DNA of 64,000 nt. It comes from UBA9926 sp018645765 (GTDB taxonomy: Bacteria; Pseudomonadota; Gammaproteobacteria; Pseudomonadales; Azotimanducaceae). The DNA is taken from contig CASIBO010000012.1 in assembly GCA_949372755.1 (NCBI GenBank), positions 62,001 to 126,000 on the forward strand, written 5' to 3'. The notes under the pieces were generated by a model. That model worked only from the letters and a program-made list of their open reading frames with translations, had not been told where the DNA came from and made no database searches. The position numbers and the translations under genes were made by a program. Of this stretch, positions 26,669 through 35,382 are shown piece after piece. Numbering within the stretch: position 1 is the first letter of the stretch; each line of letters begins with the position of its first letter.

Positions 26669-27844
26669 TTGGATCTGAGATTGACAGCCGCAGAACGCCT
26701 TTTTCAAACGGAAGTCCGCGCACTGCTAGAAACCGAGCTTTCGCCTGAAATCATTGCATTAAAAAACAACACGACAACATCACTCGGCAACAATGAGGCA
26801 GCAATGGCATGGCAGGCCATCCTTCATAAACGCGGCTGGGCAGGGGTCGCCTGGCCTGTAGAGTTTGGCGGGCCAGGATGGACTTCTAACCAACGCTATA
26901 TCTTCAACAGTGAATGTGAAAAATTCGGCGCACCGAGCCTGATTCCTTTGGGGCTGAAGATGCTGGCACCCGTTATTTTTAAATATGGTACGAAAGCCCA
27001 GCAGGATTACTATCTGCCCAAAATGCTCTCAGCAGACCACTACTGGTGCCAAGGCTATTCCGAGCCAGGGTCAGGGTCTGATCTCGCGAGTCTCAAAACA
27101 CGCGCAGAAAGAGACGGTGATCATTACGTTGTTAATGGGACGAAGCTTTGGACCACTCACGCACAATATGCAACCCACATTTTTTGTCTCGTCCGCACCA
27201 ACTCGCAGGTTAAACCGCAAGCCGGCATCAGCTTTCTGCTGATTGATATGGCGACACCTGGCGTTTTGATTAAGCCCATCTACACCTTGGCCGGTGATCA
27301 CGAGGTCAACCAGGTATTCTTCGACAATGCGCAGGTCCCAGTCGCAAACTTGGTCGGCCCAGAAAACGAGGGCTGGAACGTTGCGAAATACTTATTGGAA
27401 TTCGAGCGCGGCGGTAGCGCGGTTGCCACAGGGCTTCGAGTCGAAATGGCAACACTTGAATTGTTGTTACGCGATCTGCCGGGTGAACACGGGTTAAAAA
27501 AACGGGCCGCAGAAACGGACATCGAGTTGTTAGCAATGGCACAAATGGAAACCACCCTGCAAGCCAAGGTTGCGGCCGGCAAGAACCCTGGCGCGGCCTC
27601 CTCGCTGATGAAAATCAAGGCAAGCGCACTAAAGCAAGTCATCTCAGCCCTGAAGATGCAAGCCATAGCGAACTACAGCCTTCCCCATAACAATCGGCTC
27701 ATGCTCGCCGGCTTGCCAACCATTGGTAGGCCATCGGATCAGACCATTACCGCGGGTTATTTAAATGAGCGCGCCTCGTCGATATTTGGTGGTGCGCGAG
27801 AGGTTCAAAAGAATATTATTGCGAAATCGGTGCTCGGACTTTAG
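26669..27844 (+). CDS. acyl-CoA dehydrogenase
   Basis: This 391-residue protein starts at TTG (26669) with AGGAG seven bases upstream. It contains GYSEPGSGSDLASLKTRAERDGDHYVVNGTKLWTT (about 130-165), the FAD/substrate signature of the family, and the C-terminal SSIFGGAREVQKNII near 375. The middle and C-terminal lengths are normal for a single-chain FadE. The neighbours are two P450s, an APH-like kinase and an acyl-CoA ligase. It would desaturate an acyl-CoA, or act on a phosphorylated hydroxyacyl-CoA as in the ACAD11/Lva route; the second is hypothesis. Confidence 0.93.
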   Translation: MDLRLTAAERLFQTEVRALLETELSPEIIALKNNTTTSLGNNEAAMAWQAILHKRGWAGVAWPVEFGGPGWTSNQRYIFNSECEKFGAPSLIPLGLKMLAPVIFKYGTKAQQDYYLPKMLSADHYWCQGYSEPGSGSDLASLKTRAERDGDHYVVNGTKLWTTHAQYATHIFCLVRTNSQVKPQAGISFLLIDMATPGVLIKPIYTLAGDHEVNQVFFDNAQVPVANLVGPENEGWNVAKYLLEFERGGSAVATGLRVEMATLELLLRDLPGEHGLKKRAAETDIELLAMAQMETTLQAKVAAGKNPGAASSLMKIKASALKQVISALKMQAIANYSLPHNNRLMLAGLPTIGRPSDQTITAGYLNERASSIFGGAREVQKNIIAKSVLGL

Positions 27845-28138
27845 TGCCTTGATTAATGCTCGCCAAGGACCAAGCAAATCAAAAACAGCCAGGCCTAGCC
27901 AGGAACCGTTGCGCCGTCCAGGCCTACGACAAAGCACAGCGATGGACCTTACAATAGCGTCCGGGGCCTCTGAGTAGATGATAAAAAATCGCTTAGCGCG
28001 CCTTCGCAAAAAGGTGTTTTATACTGGTTTTTGCCTTGTAGCTAGGCGCCTTTACAACACCGGGCAAATCCCGCTGGCACGCGCCGCCCGCAAGACGCTT
28101 GGCACTGGGTCAAATACTTTTTTCAGGAGGGACAATCG

Positions 28139-29422
28139 ATGACGTCACCGCCCTTAATGAACGTGAACCCACTTGCCCCTGAAATTCTCGCCTGCCCGCA
28201 CGCCTTTAATCAACAACTGAGAGAACAAGCACCCGTTTACCACTGCCCCGTCACCGGGATTTATTTTGTTTCAGATTATGACAACGTGGTCGCAATCGCT
28301 AAAAACGAAAAACTATTTTCAAACGAATTTGCTCAATTCCAAGCAGGTATTGAACAAGAAGAAGACCCTGAAATTGATGCCATTTTGAAAAAGGGCTATC
28401 GCCGAGTGGAGACCATGCTGAAATTGGATCCACCCTTGCAACGGCGTTATCGATCGCTTTGTCAAAAACCCTTCTCGGCCAATCACGTTGCCAAACTGCA
28501 ACCTTATATCCAAAATCTCGCCAATGAGCTCATCGATGACCTAATCAGTGCCGGCCAGTGCGACTGGATGACCGCGTTTGCAGTGCCCATGCCAGTTCGA
28601 ATGATTGCCTTTATTCTGGGTGTGCCGCTGACCGATCTGGGCTTGTTTAAGCAATGGTCTGACGCCAGCGTCTATCGATTCTCTGCAGGAAAAACCCGCG
28701 AGGGTGCACTGCATGCCGCCCAACTGACCGTCGATTTTCAGCATTATTTTGCGGACAAAATTAAAGCGAGACAAATCGAGCCAACCGATGATGTCTTATC
28801 CGATATCGTGAACGCATCAGTTGACGGTCAGCACCCGATGAGTCTTGAAGAATGCCTGTCTGTGATCTCTCAACTTTTGGTTGCGGGCAACGAAACGACC
28901 ACCAGCACGTTTGCCGAGGGGATGCATTTGCTGGCCACCCATCCCGAGCAGGTTGAGCTGGTTCAAGACGACCCAAGCCTGATCCCCAACATGGTTGAGG
29001 AAATGCTCAGGTTATCAACACCCACCGCGCAAATGTGGCGTATTTGTAAGGCAGATACCGAGGTGCACGGCGTCCGAATTCCAGCAGGTGCCGCAATGAT
29101 GATTAAATTTGCCTCTGCCAACCGAGATGCCGGTCAGTTCCCGGACCCAGATCGATTTGATGTCACTCGAAAGAATCTCAAAGCACACATTGCGTTTGGA
29201 CAAGGGGTGCATCATTGTTTGGGCGCGCCATTGGCCCGGCAGGAGCTGATCACGGGCTTTCAGGTCGTTCTGCAACGATTAACCCATTTCAGATTGCCAG
29301 AGGGCGCAGGCCCACTCGAATTTTTACCGAGTACGCTGCTGCATCCACCAAAACCCTTTAAAGTACTGTTTGACCCACGAGCCGAATCCAGTGGATCAAA
29401 GCAACCATCGCCCGTACTTTGA
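28139..29422 (+). CDS. cytochrome P450 (second paralogue)
   Basis: This 427-residue P450 mirrors the one at 24998 through nearly its whole length: the same I-helix AGNETTTS, the same EEMLRLSTPTAQMWRIC stretch and the same heme loop with Cys360. Differences cluster near residues 60-75 (before the B/C region), where the first enzyme has SMIRTGNEQPVIP and this one AQFQAGIEQEEDPE, and at the C-terminus, where this one is longer by about 12 residues. TCAGGAGGGACAATCG precedes the ATG. A TATACT near 28020 may be a -10 box without a clear -35. The pair arose by duplication and may differ in substrate or regiospecificity. Confidence 0.95.
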   Translation: MTSPPLMNVNPLAPEILACPHAFNQQLREQAPVYHCPVTGIYFVSDYDNVVAIAKNEKLFSNEFAQFQAGIEQEEDPEIDAILKKGYRRVETMLKLDPPLQRRYRSLCQKPFSANHVAKLQPYIQNLANELIDDLISAGQCDWMTAFAVPMPVRMIAFILGVPLTDLGLFKQWSDASVYRFSAGKTREGALHAAQLTVDFQHYFADKIKARQIEPTDDVLSDIVNASVDGQHPMSLEECLSVISQLLVAGNETTTSTFAEGMHLLATHPEQVELVQDDPSLIPNMVEEMLRLSTPTAQMWRICKADTEVHGVRIPAGAAMMIKFASANRDAGQFPDPDRFDVTRKNLKAHIAFGQGVHHCLGAPLARQELITGFQVVLQRLTHFRLPEGAGPLEFLPSTLLHPPKPFKVLFDPRAESSGSKQPSPVL

Positions 29423-29548
29423 GGGTTCTTTATTCCATGAGTGGAGTTTGAAAATTTGCGATGAACACAAATATTTCCAAACCGCTGACCTATTCGATGG
29501 CCAGCGGGTTAACCTAGTAGCCATTATCGATTTTCAGGAGACCAAGTT

Positions 29549-30529
29549 ATGAAAGCTGCCGTATTCCATAAGCCGGGCGATGCCCTCACCATAGAAACTG
29601 TCCCCCAGCCGAGCATCTCGGACCGCGAAATGCTCGTCAAGGTCAGTCATTGCGGTATCTGCGGCACCGATATCCATGCCTCGCGGGAAGGCCCCTTCAT
29701 GGCCCCACCGGAAACCATTTTTGGCCACGAGTTTACGGGCGAAATCGTGGAGATTGGTAACGCTTTAGAGGGCGGGGCGTTCACGATCGGGGACCGGATC
29801 ACATCACTACCCTTCATCGATGATAAAACGATCGGCCTTGGCAAAATATCAGGCGCCTACAGCGAGTATGTCAAAGTTGGTTATGACCTCGTGGTCAAGC
29901 TACCCGATGCCCTGAGCAATCGCGATGGCGCCTTGGTTGAGCCCCTAGCGGTTGGCCTTCATTCGGTCAAAATGGCGGGCAACATTGCGGGTAAAACCGT
30001 TCTGATCATTGGGGCGGGCCCGATTGGATTAACCTGCGCGATTTGGTGTCGGTTTTTTGGTGCCGCAAGAATTGTCATCAGCGAGATGTCGGAGGCGCGA
30101 CTCAAAATGGCCGAAACCTTTGGGTTTACCGACTTCATCGATCCGAAAGGCGATGTTGCCGCACAATTTTCAAGCCTCACCGGTTCCGCGCCAGAAGTTC
30201 AATTTGAGTGCGTCGGTGCGGTCGGTCTCATGCAAGAGTGTATCCAGCGCGCGCCAAAGCGCGGCCTCATCATGGGCATCGGTGTTTGCGATAACCCCGA
30301 CACGATTGTGCCGCTCATGGCTTTCGGCAAAGAACTCACCATTCAATGGGCCGTTGGCTACGACAAAGAAGATTTTGAGTTCACCATCGAGATGATGATG
30401 CAGGGCCGCATTTCTGCAGAGGCGATGATCACCGAAGTCGTTTCACTGGCGCAGGTGCCCGCTGTCTTTGAGGCGCTTAAGAAACCCACCAACCAGTGTA
30501 AAGTCCTGATTAATCTTGACTTAGACTAA
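29549..30529 (+). CDS. medium-chain zinc-binding alcohol dehydrogenase
   Basis: This 326-residue MDR protein has the catalytic-zinc residues Cys35 (in CGICGTD) and His60-Glu61 (GHE), and the nucleotide-binding GAGPIGLTCAIW (about 155). The four-Cys loop of the structural zinc, expected between residues 85 and 115, is absent, and the protein is about 20 residues shorter than sorbitol-dehydrogenase-type members. The ATG is preceded by TTTTCAGGAGACCAAGTT. It probably oxidises an alcohol formed in the P450 pathway. A hairpin with 15-bp arms separates it from the convergent MDR gene. Confidence 0.92.
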   Translation: MKAAVFHKPGDALTIETVPQPSISDREMLVKVSHCGICGTDIHASREGPFMAPPETIFGHEFTGEIVEIGNALEGGAFTIGDRITSLPFIDDKTIGLGKISGAYSEYVKVGYDLVVKLPDALSNRDGALVEPLAVGLHSVKMAGNIAGKTVLIIGAGPIGLTCAIWCRFFGAARIVISEMSEARLKMAETFGFTDFIDPKGDVAAQFSSLTGSAPEVQFECVGAVGLMQECIQRAPKRGLIMGIGVCDNPDTIVPLMAFGKELTIQWAVGYDKEDFEFTIEMMMQGRISAEAMITEVVSLAQVPAVFEALKKPTNQCKVLINLDLD

Positions 30530-30538
30530 CGCTGGCGA

Positions 30539-30573
30539 GCAGGTTGCCTTGCGCGGACCGCACGGCAACCTGC
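30539..30573. terminator. strong hairpin at convergent junction
   Basis: GCAGGTTGCCTTGCG (30539-30553) pairs with CGCACGGCAACCTGC (30559-30573) with one mismatch around the loop CGGAC. It lies between convergent genes (zinc alcohol dehydrogenase and MDR reductase), where a bidirectional terminator is expected. No T-run follows. Confidence 0.6.
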
Positions 30574-30579
30574 ACCGTA

Positions 30580-31575
30580 TTAGGGTGCGACCATCAACTT
30601 ACCCATGTGCCCACCTGAGAACAGCATGGTCAGAGCCTTGGGGAACTGCTCAATACCGTCTTCAATCTGCTCGGGTAATTTCAGTTTCCCAGCCAGCACC
30701 CATTCCGTGATGGCCGCTTGGATCTCTGCGTAGTCTTCTGCAAACCGCATGACCGTAAACCCGAGCATGCTGGCATTTTTCTCAGGAATCTTAAGGTAAT
30801 TCGACGGGCCTCGAACATCCCCCGTCCGCTCGTATTGCGAGACCGCGCCGCAAATCACCACACGCGCACGCTCATTAATCTGCAGCAGCACGATGTCCAA
30901 TATTTCACCACCCACATTATCAAAAAACACATCGATCCCGTCCGGCGCCGCGGCGCTGAGCTGGCCCGCCAAATCATCCGCTTTATAATCAACCGCCGCA
31001 TCACATCCGATTTCGTTCAACAAATAATCGGCCTTCGCAGACCCGCCAGCAATACCAATGACCCGCGCGCCAAGATTTTTTGCAACCTGACAGGCGCAGG
31101 AACCAACGGCCCCAGCAGCGGCTGACACAACGACCGTGTCGCCTTCCTTGATCTGCGCCACTTTGGCCATACCGGCATACGCCGTCATACCCGTTGCCAG
31201 CCCCAAAACCCCTAAAGAACACCGAGCCGGCAAATCGCTTTCATCCAACTTCTGCAACATCGCACCCGGCAGCTTCGCATGCGTTTGCGCGCCCACAGGG
31301 CCAAAGACTGCATCGCCCTGATTCAAGCCATCAAACCGGCTATCGACAACACGGGCCGTACCGAGCGCCATCACCGCCTGACCCAAACCGGCAGTTCCAT
31401 GAAACGCCCCTTCATCAAAGGTCGTTCGAATAAAGGCATCAACGGACAAATGCTCGACCTGGAGTAACACTTCACCTGGCTCCAGCGGCGAGAGCGTTTC
31501 ATCGAAGACGCCCATATCGGTTTCTTTCAGCGCGCCCACGGGCCGGTTCAATAAAACAATTTTTTTACTCTGCAT
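30580..31575 (-). CDS. NADP-dependent MDR oxidoreductase (leukotriene B4 / curcumin-reductase-like)
   Basis: This 331-residue MDR protein without zinc ligands has the NADPH-binding loop VSAAAGAVGSCACQVAKNLGARVIGIAGG (about 150-178) and FDNVGGEILD, typical of the PTGR/CurA group that reduces C=C bonds of 2-enones. N-terminal features (LLNRPVGALKETD) fit. The direction is opposite to the alcohol dehydrogenase gene. It may reduce an unsaturated ketone of the same pathway. Upstream (31576-31889) lies a 314-base gap; a nearby inverted repeat could be its operator. Confidence 0.92.
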   Translation of the reverse strand: MQSKKIVLLNRPVGALKETDMGVFDETLSPLEPGEVLLQVEHLSVDAFIRTTFDEGAFHGTAGLGQAVMALGTARVVDSRFDGLNQGDAVFGPVGAQTHAKLPGAMLQKLDESDLPARCSLGVLGLATGMTAYAGMAKVAQIKEGDTVVVSAAAGAVGSCACQVAKNLGARVIGIAGGSAKADYLLNEIGCDAAVDYKADDLAGQLSAAAPDGIDVFFDNVGGEILDIVLLQINERARVVICGAVSQYERTGDVRGPSNYLKIPEKNASMLGFTVMRFAEDYAEIQAAITEWVLAGKLKLPEQIEDGIEQFPKALTMLFSGGHMGKLMVAP

Positions 31576-31889
31576 CTAATCTCTCCTGAGATTTCAATTT
31601 TTAAATTCATACCTCAGTTCAAAGGCCGGTTAGATCCGACAACATCATCAGGATAGACCTGTGATGCGCGGAAATTTTAAGATCGAACCTTAACATTAAT
31701 TAAGGACCCAATTTTTCAGCAAATCAAAGCGGTCGTCCAAACGCCAGACCACCCAGTTATTGCGCGCAAGATTCGCTTGCCCTTTTCCCATACCCTAAAC
31801 TTCAAGGGTCTGCGGGCAACCTGACTGTCCGCTTTATTTTAGTCTATCAGCACGCTTTTTCAGAACGCCCGAAACAGTCTCCCTCAGAA
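31576..31889. other. intergenic stretch with an inverted repeat
   Basis: CCTTAA-cattaa-TTAAGG (31688-31705) is an 18-base inverted repeat upstream of the MDR gene and downstream of the SDR gene on the same strand. It is a possible operator. No gene or strong promoter is seen. Confidence 0.35.
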
Positions 31890-32645
31890 TTAGGGTCCAC
31901 CAGAAACTCGAATATTCTGACCCGTCACCCAAGCCGAGGCCGGCGCGAGCAAGAACAGCGCAGCCGCGCCCAGATCAGTGGGCGTGCCGAGCCGGCCCGC
32001 AGGCAGCTTCAACATCTTTTCAAGATTGGGTAGATCGTCATTTTCTAGCCGCAATGCTTTCATCATAATCTCGGTTGGAACCGCGCCCGGCATAATGCAG
32101 TTCACCCGAATTCTAGGACCAAGCTCTTGAGCAAACGTTCGAGTCATCATATTGACGCCGGCCTTTGCCGCAGAATAATGACCGGATCCCGCAATGACAT
32201 CTTCAGCCGCCAGCGACGAAATGTTTAAAATGCGTCCTTCCGCCATCACGGCAGCCGCAATTCGAGTGCACTGCCAGACCGCCGTTAAGTTTAAGTTCAG
32301 CGTTCGGTCCCACTCTGCTCGATCTAACTTATGGAGCGATCTTTGAACACTGGACCCGCCCGCATTATTGACCCACATATGCAGCCCCCCAAACGTTGCG
32401 ACGGCAAAATCTGCTAAGGCTTGCACCGCTGCCTCGTCGGTAACATCGGTTGCGAGCGCCGCCGCGCTGCCGCCCGCGGCGTTAATTTCGCTCGCGACCC
32501 GTTCAATTTCTTCTTGTCGTCGCGCGGCACAGACAACGTGCGCACCGGCCGCGGCCAGGACCTTGGCAATACCTTCACCAATTCCTCGTCCAGCGCCTGT
32601 CACGACGGCAGTCTCGCCCTTCAAGTTGAAAAGTTGTTCGATCAT
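31890..32645 (-). CDS. SDR family oxidoreductase
   Basis: This 251-residue classical SDR has TGAGRGIG at 16-23, NNAG at 93-96, Ser143/144 in NISSLA and YSAAK with Tyr157 and Lys161. An Ala40-Arg42 stretch after the second strand (CAARR) suggests NADP(H). It is divergent from the Rieske oxygenase gene, 116 bp away. The gap between them holds an inverted repeat AAACCG-N10-CGGTTT (32679-32700), possibly an operator. The substrate is unknown. Confidence 0.92.
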   Translation of the reverse strand: MIEQLFNLKGETAVVTGAGRGIGEGIAKVLAAAGAHVVCAARRQEEIERVASEINAAGGSAAALATDVTDEAAVQALADFAVATFGGLHMWVNNAGGSSVQRSLHKLDRAEWDRTLNLNLTAVWQCTRIAAAVMAEGRILNISSLAAEDVIAGSGHYSAAKAGVNMMTRTFAQELGPRIRVNCIMPGAVPTEIMMKALRLENDDLPNLEKMLKLPAGRLGTPTDLGAAALFLLAPASAWVTGQNIRVSGGP

Positions 32646-32678
32646 GGCTCATTTTTCCTTTGTGTTTTCGATGGTTGA

Positions 32679-32700
32679 AAACCGTCAAGCTTGCCGGTTT
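32679..32700. promoter_or_regulatory. inverted repeat in divergent promoter region
   Basis: AAACCG-N10-CGGTTT lies between the divergent SDR and Rieske oxygenase genes. It could bind a dimeric regulator. No regulator gene is adjacent. Confidence 0.3.
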
Positions 32701-32761
32701 AATGGAGGGTCGGTCAAGTCTGGCCCCGGAATCTAACTGAACGAGGTTGAGGGAGCGTTAT

Positions 32762-33973
32762 ATGTCAAAAGAGCAACTTATCGCCGTCGCTAAATCTAAC
32801 CTGGCACATGCCGAGGCCGGCACCATTCAGCAAACTGAAGATTTTTTAAAGGTTCCAGCGACGAACTACTACTGCCCTGAGCGCTGGCAACAAGAGATGA
32901 ACCAAATTTTTAAACGCGTGCCTTTGTTGCTAGCGACCACCGCGGAACTCCCAAACCCCGGAGACTATAAGGCCCTCGAGGCCGCGGGCACACCTGTCCT
33001 GATCAGCCGCACCAGCTCCGGTGAGGTTCAAGCGTTCTTTAACATGTGCAGTCATCGCGGCGCACAGATCATGCCGGTTGGACAAGGCAACGCTCACCGC
33101 TTTACCTGCCCCTATCACGCCTGGACCTATAATTTAGAAGGCGAGCTGACGGCAATCTATGCCAATAAAGATTTCGGCGATCTCGATAAGAGCTGCCATA
33201 GCTTGACGGCTCTGCCATGCCTTGAACGCGCGGGCCTCATTTGGGTCACACTCAACCAGAACAGCACGCTGCCGATCGAAACATTTTTATCCGGATATGA
33301 TGACCTACTGGCCGAATTTGGCTTTGAGACCTGGCATCATTTCAAGAGCCAAGCGGTGGCGGGCCCAAATTGGAAAATAGCCTATGACGGCTATATGGAC
33401 CTCTACCACTTACCCATTCTTCACAAAGACACCTTTGGCCCCGACTATCCAAACCGTGCAAACTATTACAATTGGGGGCCGCACCAACGCGTTGCCGGTC
33501 CTGATCACCGCCTAGCCCAGTATAAAGACCTCGCGCCAGAAGATTGGCCGGATCAAGCGTTGACTTCCGGGGTTTGGACCATCTTTCCGCATATCTCGAT
33601 TGCGAGCTTTGATGGTGGCGGCCGCAGCGTTATGTTATCGCAGCTCTTTCCAGGCGACTCACCCGGCACCTCTGTCACGATTCAGCATTACCTCATGGAA
33701 GATCCGCCCGATGAAGCGCAAACGCAAGCGGCTCTGACGCAATTTGAGTTTTTAAAATACGTTGTTCAAGAAGAAGACTACGCAACCGGGCTTAGGCAGC
33801 AAAAAGCACTTGAGTCCGGCGGCAAGCCTTTCGTTCTATTCGGAAAAAATGAGGGCGGCGGGCACCACTTTCATCACTGGGTCGAACTCCTCCTCAAAAC
33901 AGAGGATGCCGATTTACCAGCCTTGTTCGAGGAACATAAAACCACTTTCTTTTCAGCAAAAAAACAGGACTAG
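32762..33973 (+). CDS. aromatic ring-hydroxylating (Rieske) oxygenase large subunit
   Basis: The ATG at 32762 follows GAGGGAGCGTT, so I prefer it over a TTG at 32747 that contains the site; the protein is 403 residues. The Rieske ligands are Cys96-x-His98 and Cys116-x2-His119 (CSHRGAQ and CPYHAW). The mononuclear iron site is DLYHLPILH with His216 and His221 and an upstream Asp. It should hydroxylate or demethylate a ring or side chain using O2 and electrons from a separate reductase. No reductase, ferredoxin or small subunit gene is adjacent, so it is probably an alpha3-type system or uses a shared reductase. Confidence 0.93.
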   Translation: MSKEQLIAVAKSNLAHAEAGTIQQTEDFLKVPATNYYCPERWQQEMNQIFKRVPLLLATTAELPNPGDYKALEAAGTPVLISRTSSGEVQAFFNMCSHRGAQIMPVGQGNAHRFTCPYHAWTYNLEGELTAIYANKDFGDLDKSCHSLTALPCLERAGLIWVTLNQNSTLPIETFLSGYDDLLAEFGFETWHHFKSQAVAGPNWKIAYDGYMDLYHLPILHKDTFGPDYPNRANYYNWGPHQRVAGPDHRLAQYKDLAPEDWPDQALTSGVWTIFPHISIASFDGGGRSVMLSQLFPGDSPGTSVTIQHYLMEDPPDEAQTQAALTQFEFLKYVVQEEDYATGLRQQKALESGGKPFVLFGKNEGGGHHFHHWVELLLKTEDADLPALFEEHKTTFFSAKKQD

Positions 33974-33977
33974 AGCC

Positions 33978-34553
33978 ATGGATAAAGCAGAAAACCACGA
34001 GGCCGTCTCGATTTATTACCTAGACCCAGAAGACCGCGACGCACTGCTTTTAGAGCAAAAAGAGTGTGTTTTAAACTGGTGTACCCAAGACGAGTGGCCA
34101 ATGGGCGTTATACACTCCTACATTTACCGAAAAGGGAAGATCTGGATCACAGCGGGCGCCCATCGGCACCGCGTTTCTGCGCTGCGCAGAAACCCAAAGA
34201 CCTCGGTCGTTATTACCTCCAAGGGTACCTCCATGGGCGCCGGAAAATCGATCACGATAAAAGGCCGGTGCGAGATTCATGAGGACAAGGCGATCAAGGG
34301 CTGGTTTTATCCGGAGCTGGCTCAAGCCCTGCGCGGCACACCCGAAGAGGTTGCGGCCTTTGAGCAGATGCTCGACTCGCCCCTTCGGATCGTGCTCGAG
34401 ATTACTCCTGAAAAATGGATCACCTATGATGGCGCGAAAATGCGAGATCATACCCAGGGCACGCTCGACCCTGCCAGGCTCGCCAAACCGCTCGAATCCG
34501 ATGCAGTGCGGCTGCAAAAAGAAAAAGCTAAGCGGAACCTGCCCAATGACTGA
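33978..34553 (+). CDS. pyridoxamine 5'-phosphate oxidase-fold (PPOX/F420) family protein
   Basis: This 191-residue split-barrel protein has GVIHSYIYRKGKIWITAGAHRHRVSALRRNPKTSVVITS (about 44-82), the strand-turn and basic cofactor-phosphate region of the PPOX family, and a C-terminal ITPEKWITYDGAKM. It starts 4 bp after the Rieske gene and its end overlaps the enoyl-CoA hydratase gene by 8 bp, so it is coupled. Members use FMN or F420 as cofactor; which applies here is not determinable. A flavin-dependent reductase role for the oxygenase is possible but unproven. Confidence 0.85.
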   Translation: MDKAENHEAVSIYYLDPEDRDALLLEQKECVLNWCTQDEWPMGVIHSYIYRKGKIWITAGAHRHRVSALRRNPKTSVVITSKGTSMGAGKSITIKGRCEIHEDKAIKGWFYPELAQALRGTPEEVAAFEQMLDSPLRIVLEITPEKWITYDGAKMRDHTQGTLDPARLAKPLESDAVRLQKEKAKRNLPND

Positions 34554-35382
34554 TTTCAAACATATCCTCGTGGATGTACCCCGTCCGGGCGTGAGCCGCA
34601 TTACGCTCAATCGACCCGAATCGAGAAATGCGCTCAATAACACGCTGCGAGGCGAACTCTACGGTCAGCTAGAAGCCAATGACCGGGATGCCGACATCCG
34701 AGTCACCATCATCCGCGGTGCCGGCAAGGCCTTTTGCGCCGGTTACGATTTAAAGGCCAATAACCGAGCGGACCAGCCCTTTCACACAGCGGGCGGCGAC
34801 GGGAATTGGGCACGCCATGTGGTTGATGGCTTCTTTAGAGTCTGGGATCTTGCAAAGCCCGTCATTGCCCAAGTTCATGGCTATTGTCTTGCGGGCGGCA
34901 CGGAACTCGCGACATCCTGCGATCTGGTTTATGTCGCTGAGGATGCCGCCATTGGCTATCCCGTTGTTCGTTCTATGAGCCCACCGGACAATCAATTCTT
35001 TCCGCATTTGCTAGGACTACGTAATGCCATGGAGATGATGCTAACGGGTAACGCGATTTCTGGTATTGAAGCGGCCGAGCAAGGTTTCGCCAACCGAGCC
35101 TATTCCGCCGACACATTAGACGCTGAGGTGCTGGAAATCGCCGAGCGAATCGCCAAGGTGCCCTCCGATCTCCAGCAAATGAATAAACGCGCTGTTCATC
35201 GCCAGATGGAACTCATGGGCGTTCGCGCCGCGATCCGGTCGGGCACCGAGATACAAGCGCTGGCCTTTCATACCGAATCAACCAAGGCGCATTTCAAGGA
35301 GCTCGCCGCGGGTCTGACCACAGCCTTAACATCACGAGATGAAAAGTTTGGCGACTATCGAACCAAGGAACAAGACGTATGA
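34546..35382 (+). CDS. enoyl-CoA hydratase/isomerase family protein
   Basis: The ATG at 34546 is chosen because the crotonase fold starts there (DFKHILVDVPRPGVSRITLNRPESRNALN). The protein is 278 residues with the oxyanion-hole segments GAGKAFCAGYDLKA (about 60-73) and YCLAGGTELATSCDLVY (about 111-127). It overlaps the PPOX gene by 8 bp and the CoA-transferase by 4 bp (ATGA). The glutamates that serve as general acid and base in classical hydratases are not clearly both present, so isomerase, hydrolase or lyase activity on an acyl-CoA is also possible. Confidence 0.92.
   Translation: MTDFKHILVDVPRPGVSRITLNRPESRNALNNTLRGELYGQLEANDRDADIRVTIIRGAGKAFCAGYDLKANNRADQPFHTAGGDGNWARHVVDGFFRVWDLAKPVIAQVHGYCLAGGTELATSCDLVYVAEDAAIGYPVVRSMSPPDNQFFPHLLGLRNAMEMMLTGNAISGIEAAEQGFANRAYSADTLDAEVLEIAERIAKVPSDLQQMNKRAVHRQMELMGVRAAIRSGTEIQALAFHTESTKAHFKELAAGLTTALTSRDEKFGDYRTKEQDV

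Noticed and set aside
26427..26678. 83-codon open frame between the P450 and acyl-CoA dehydrogenase genes
   Set aside because: It overlaps the next gene's start, lacks a ribosome site and matches no family I recognise.
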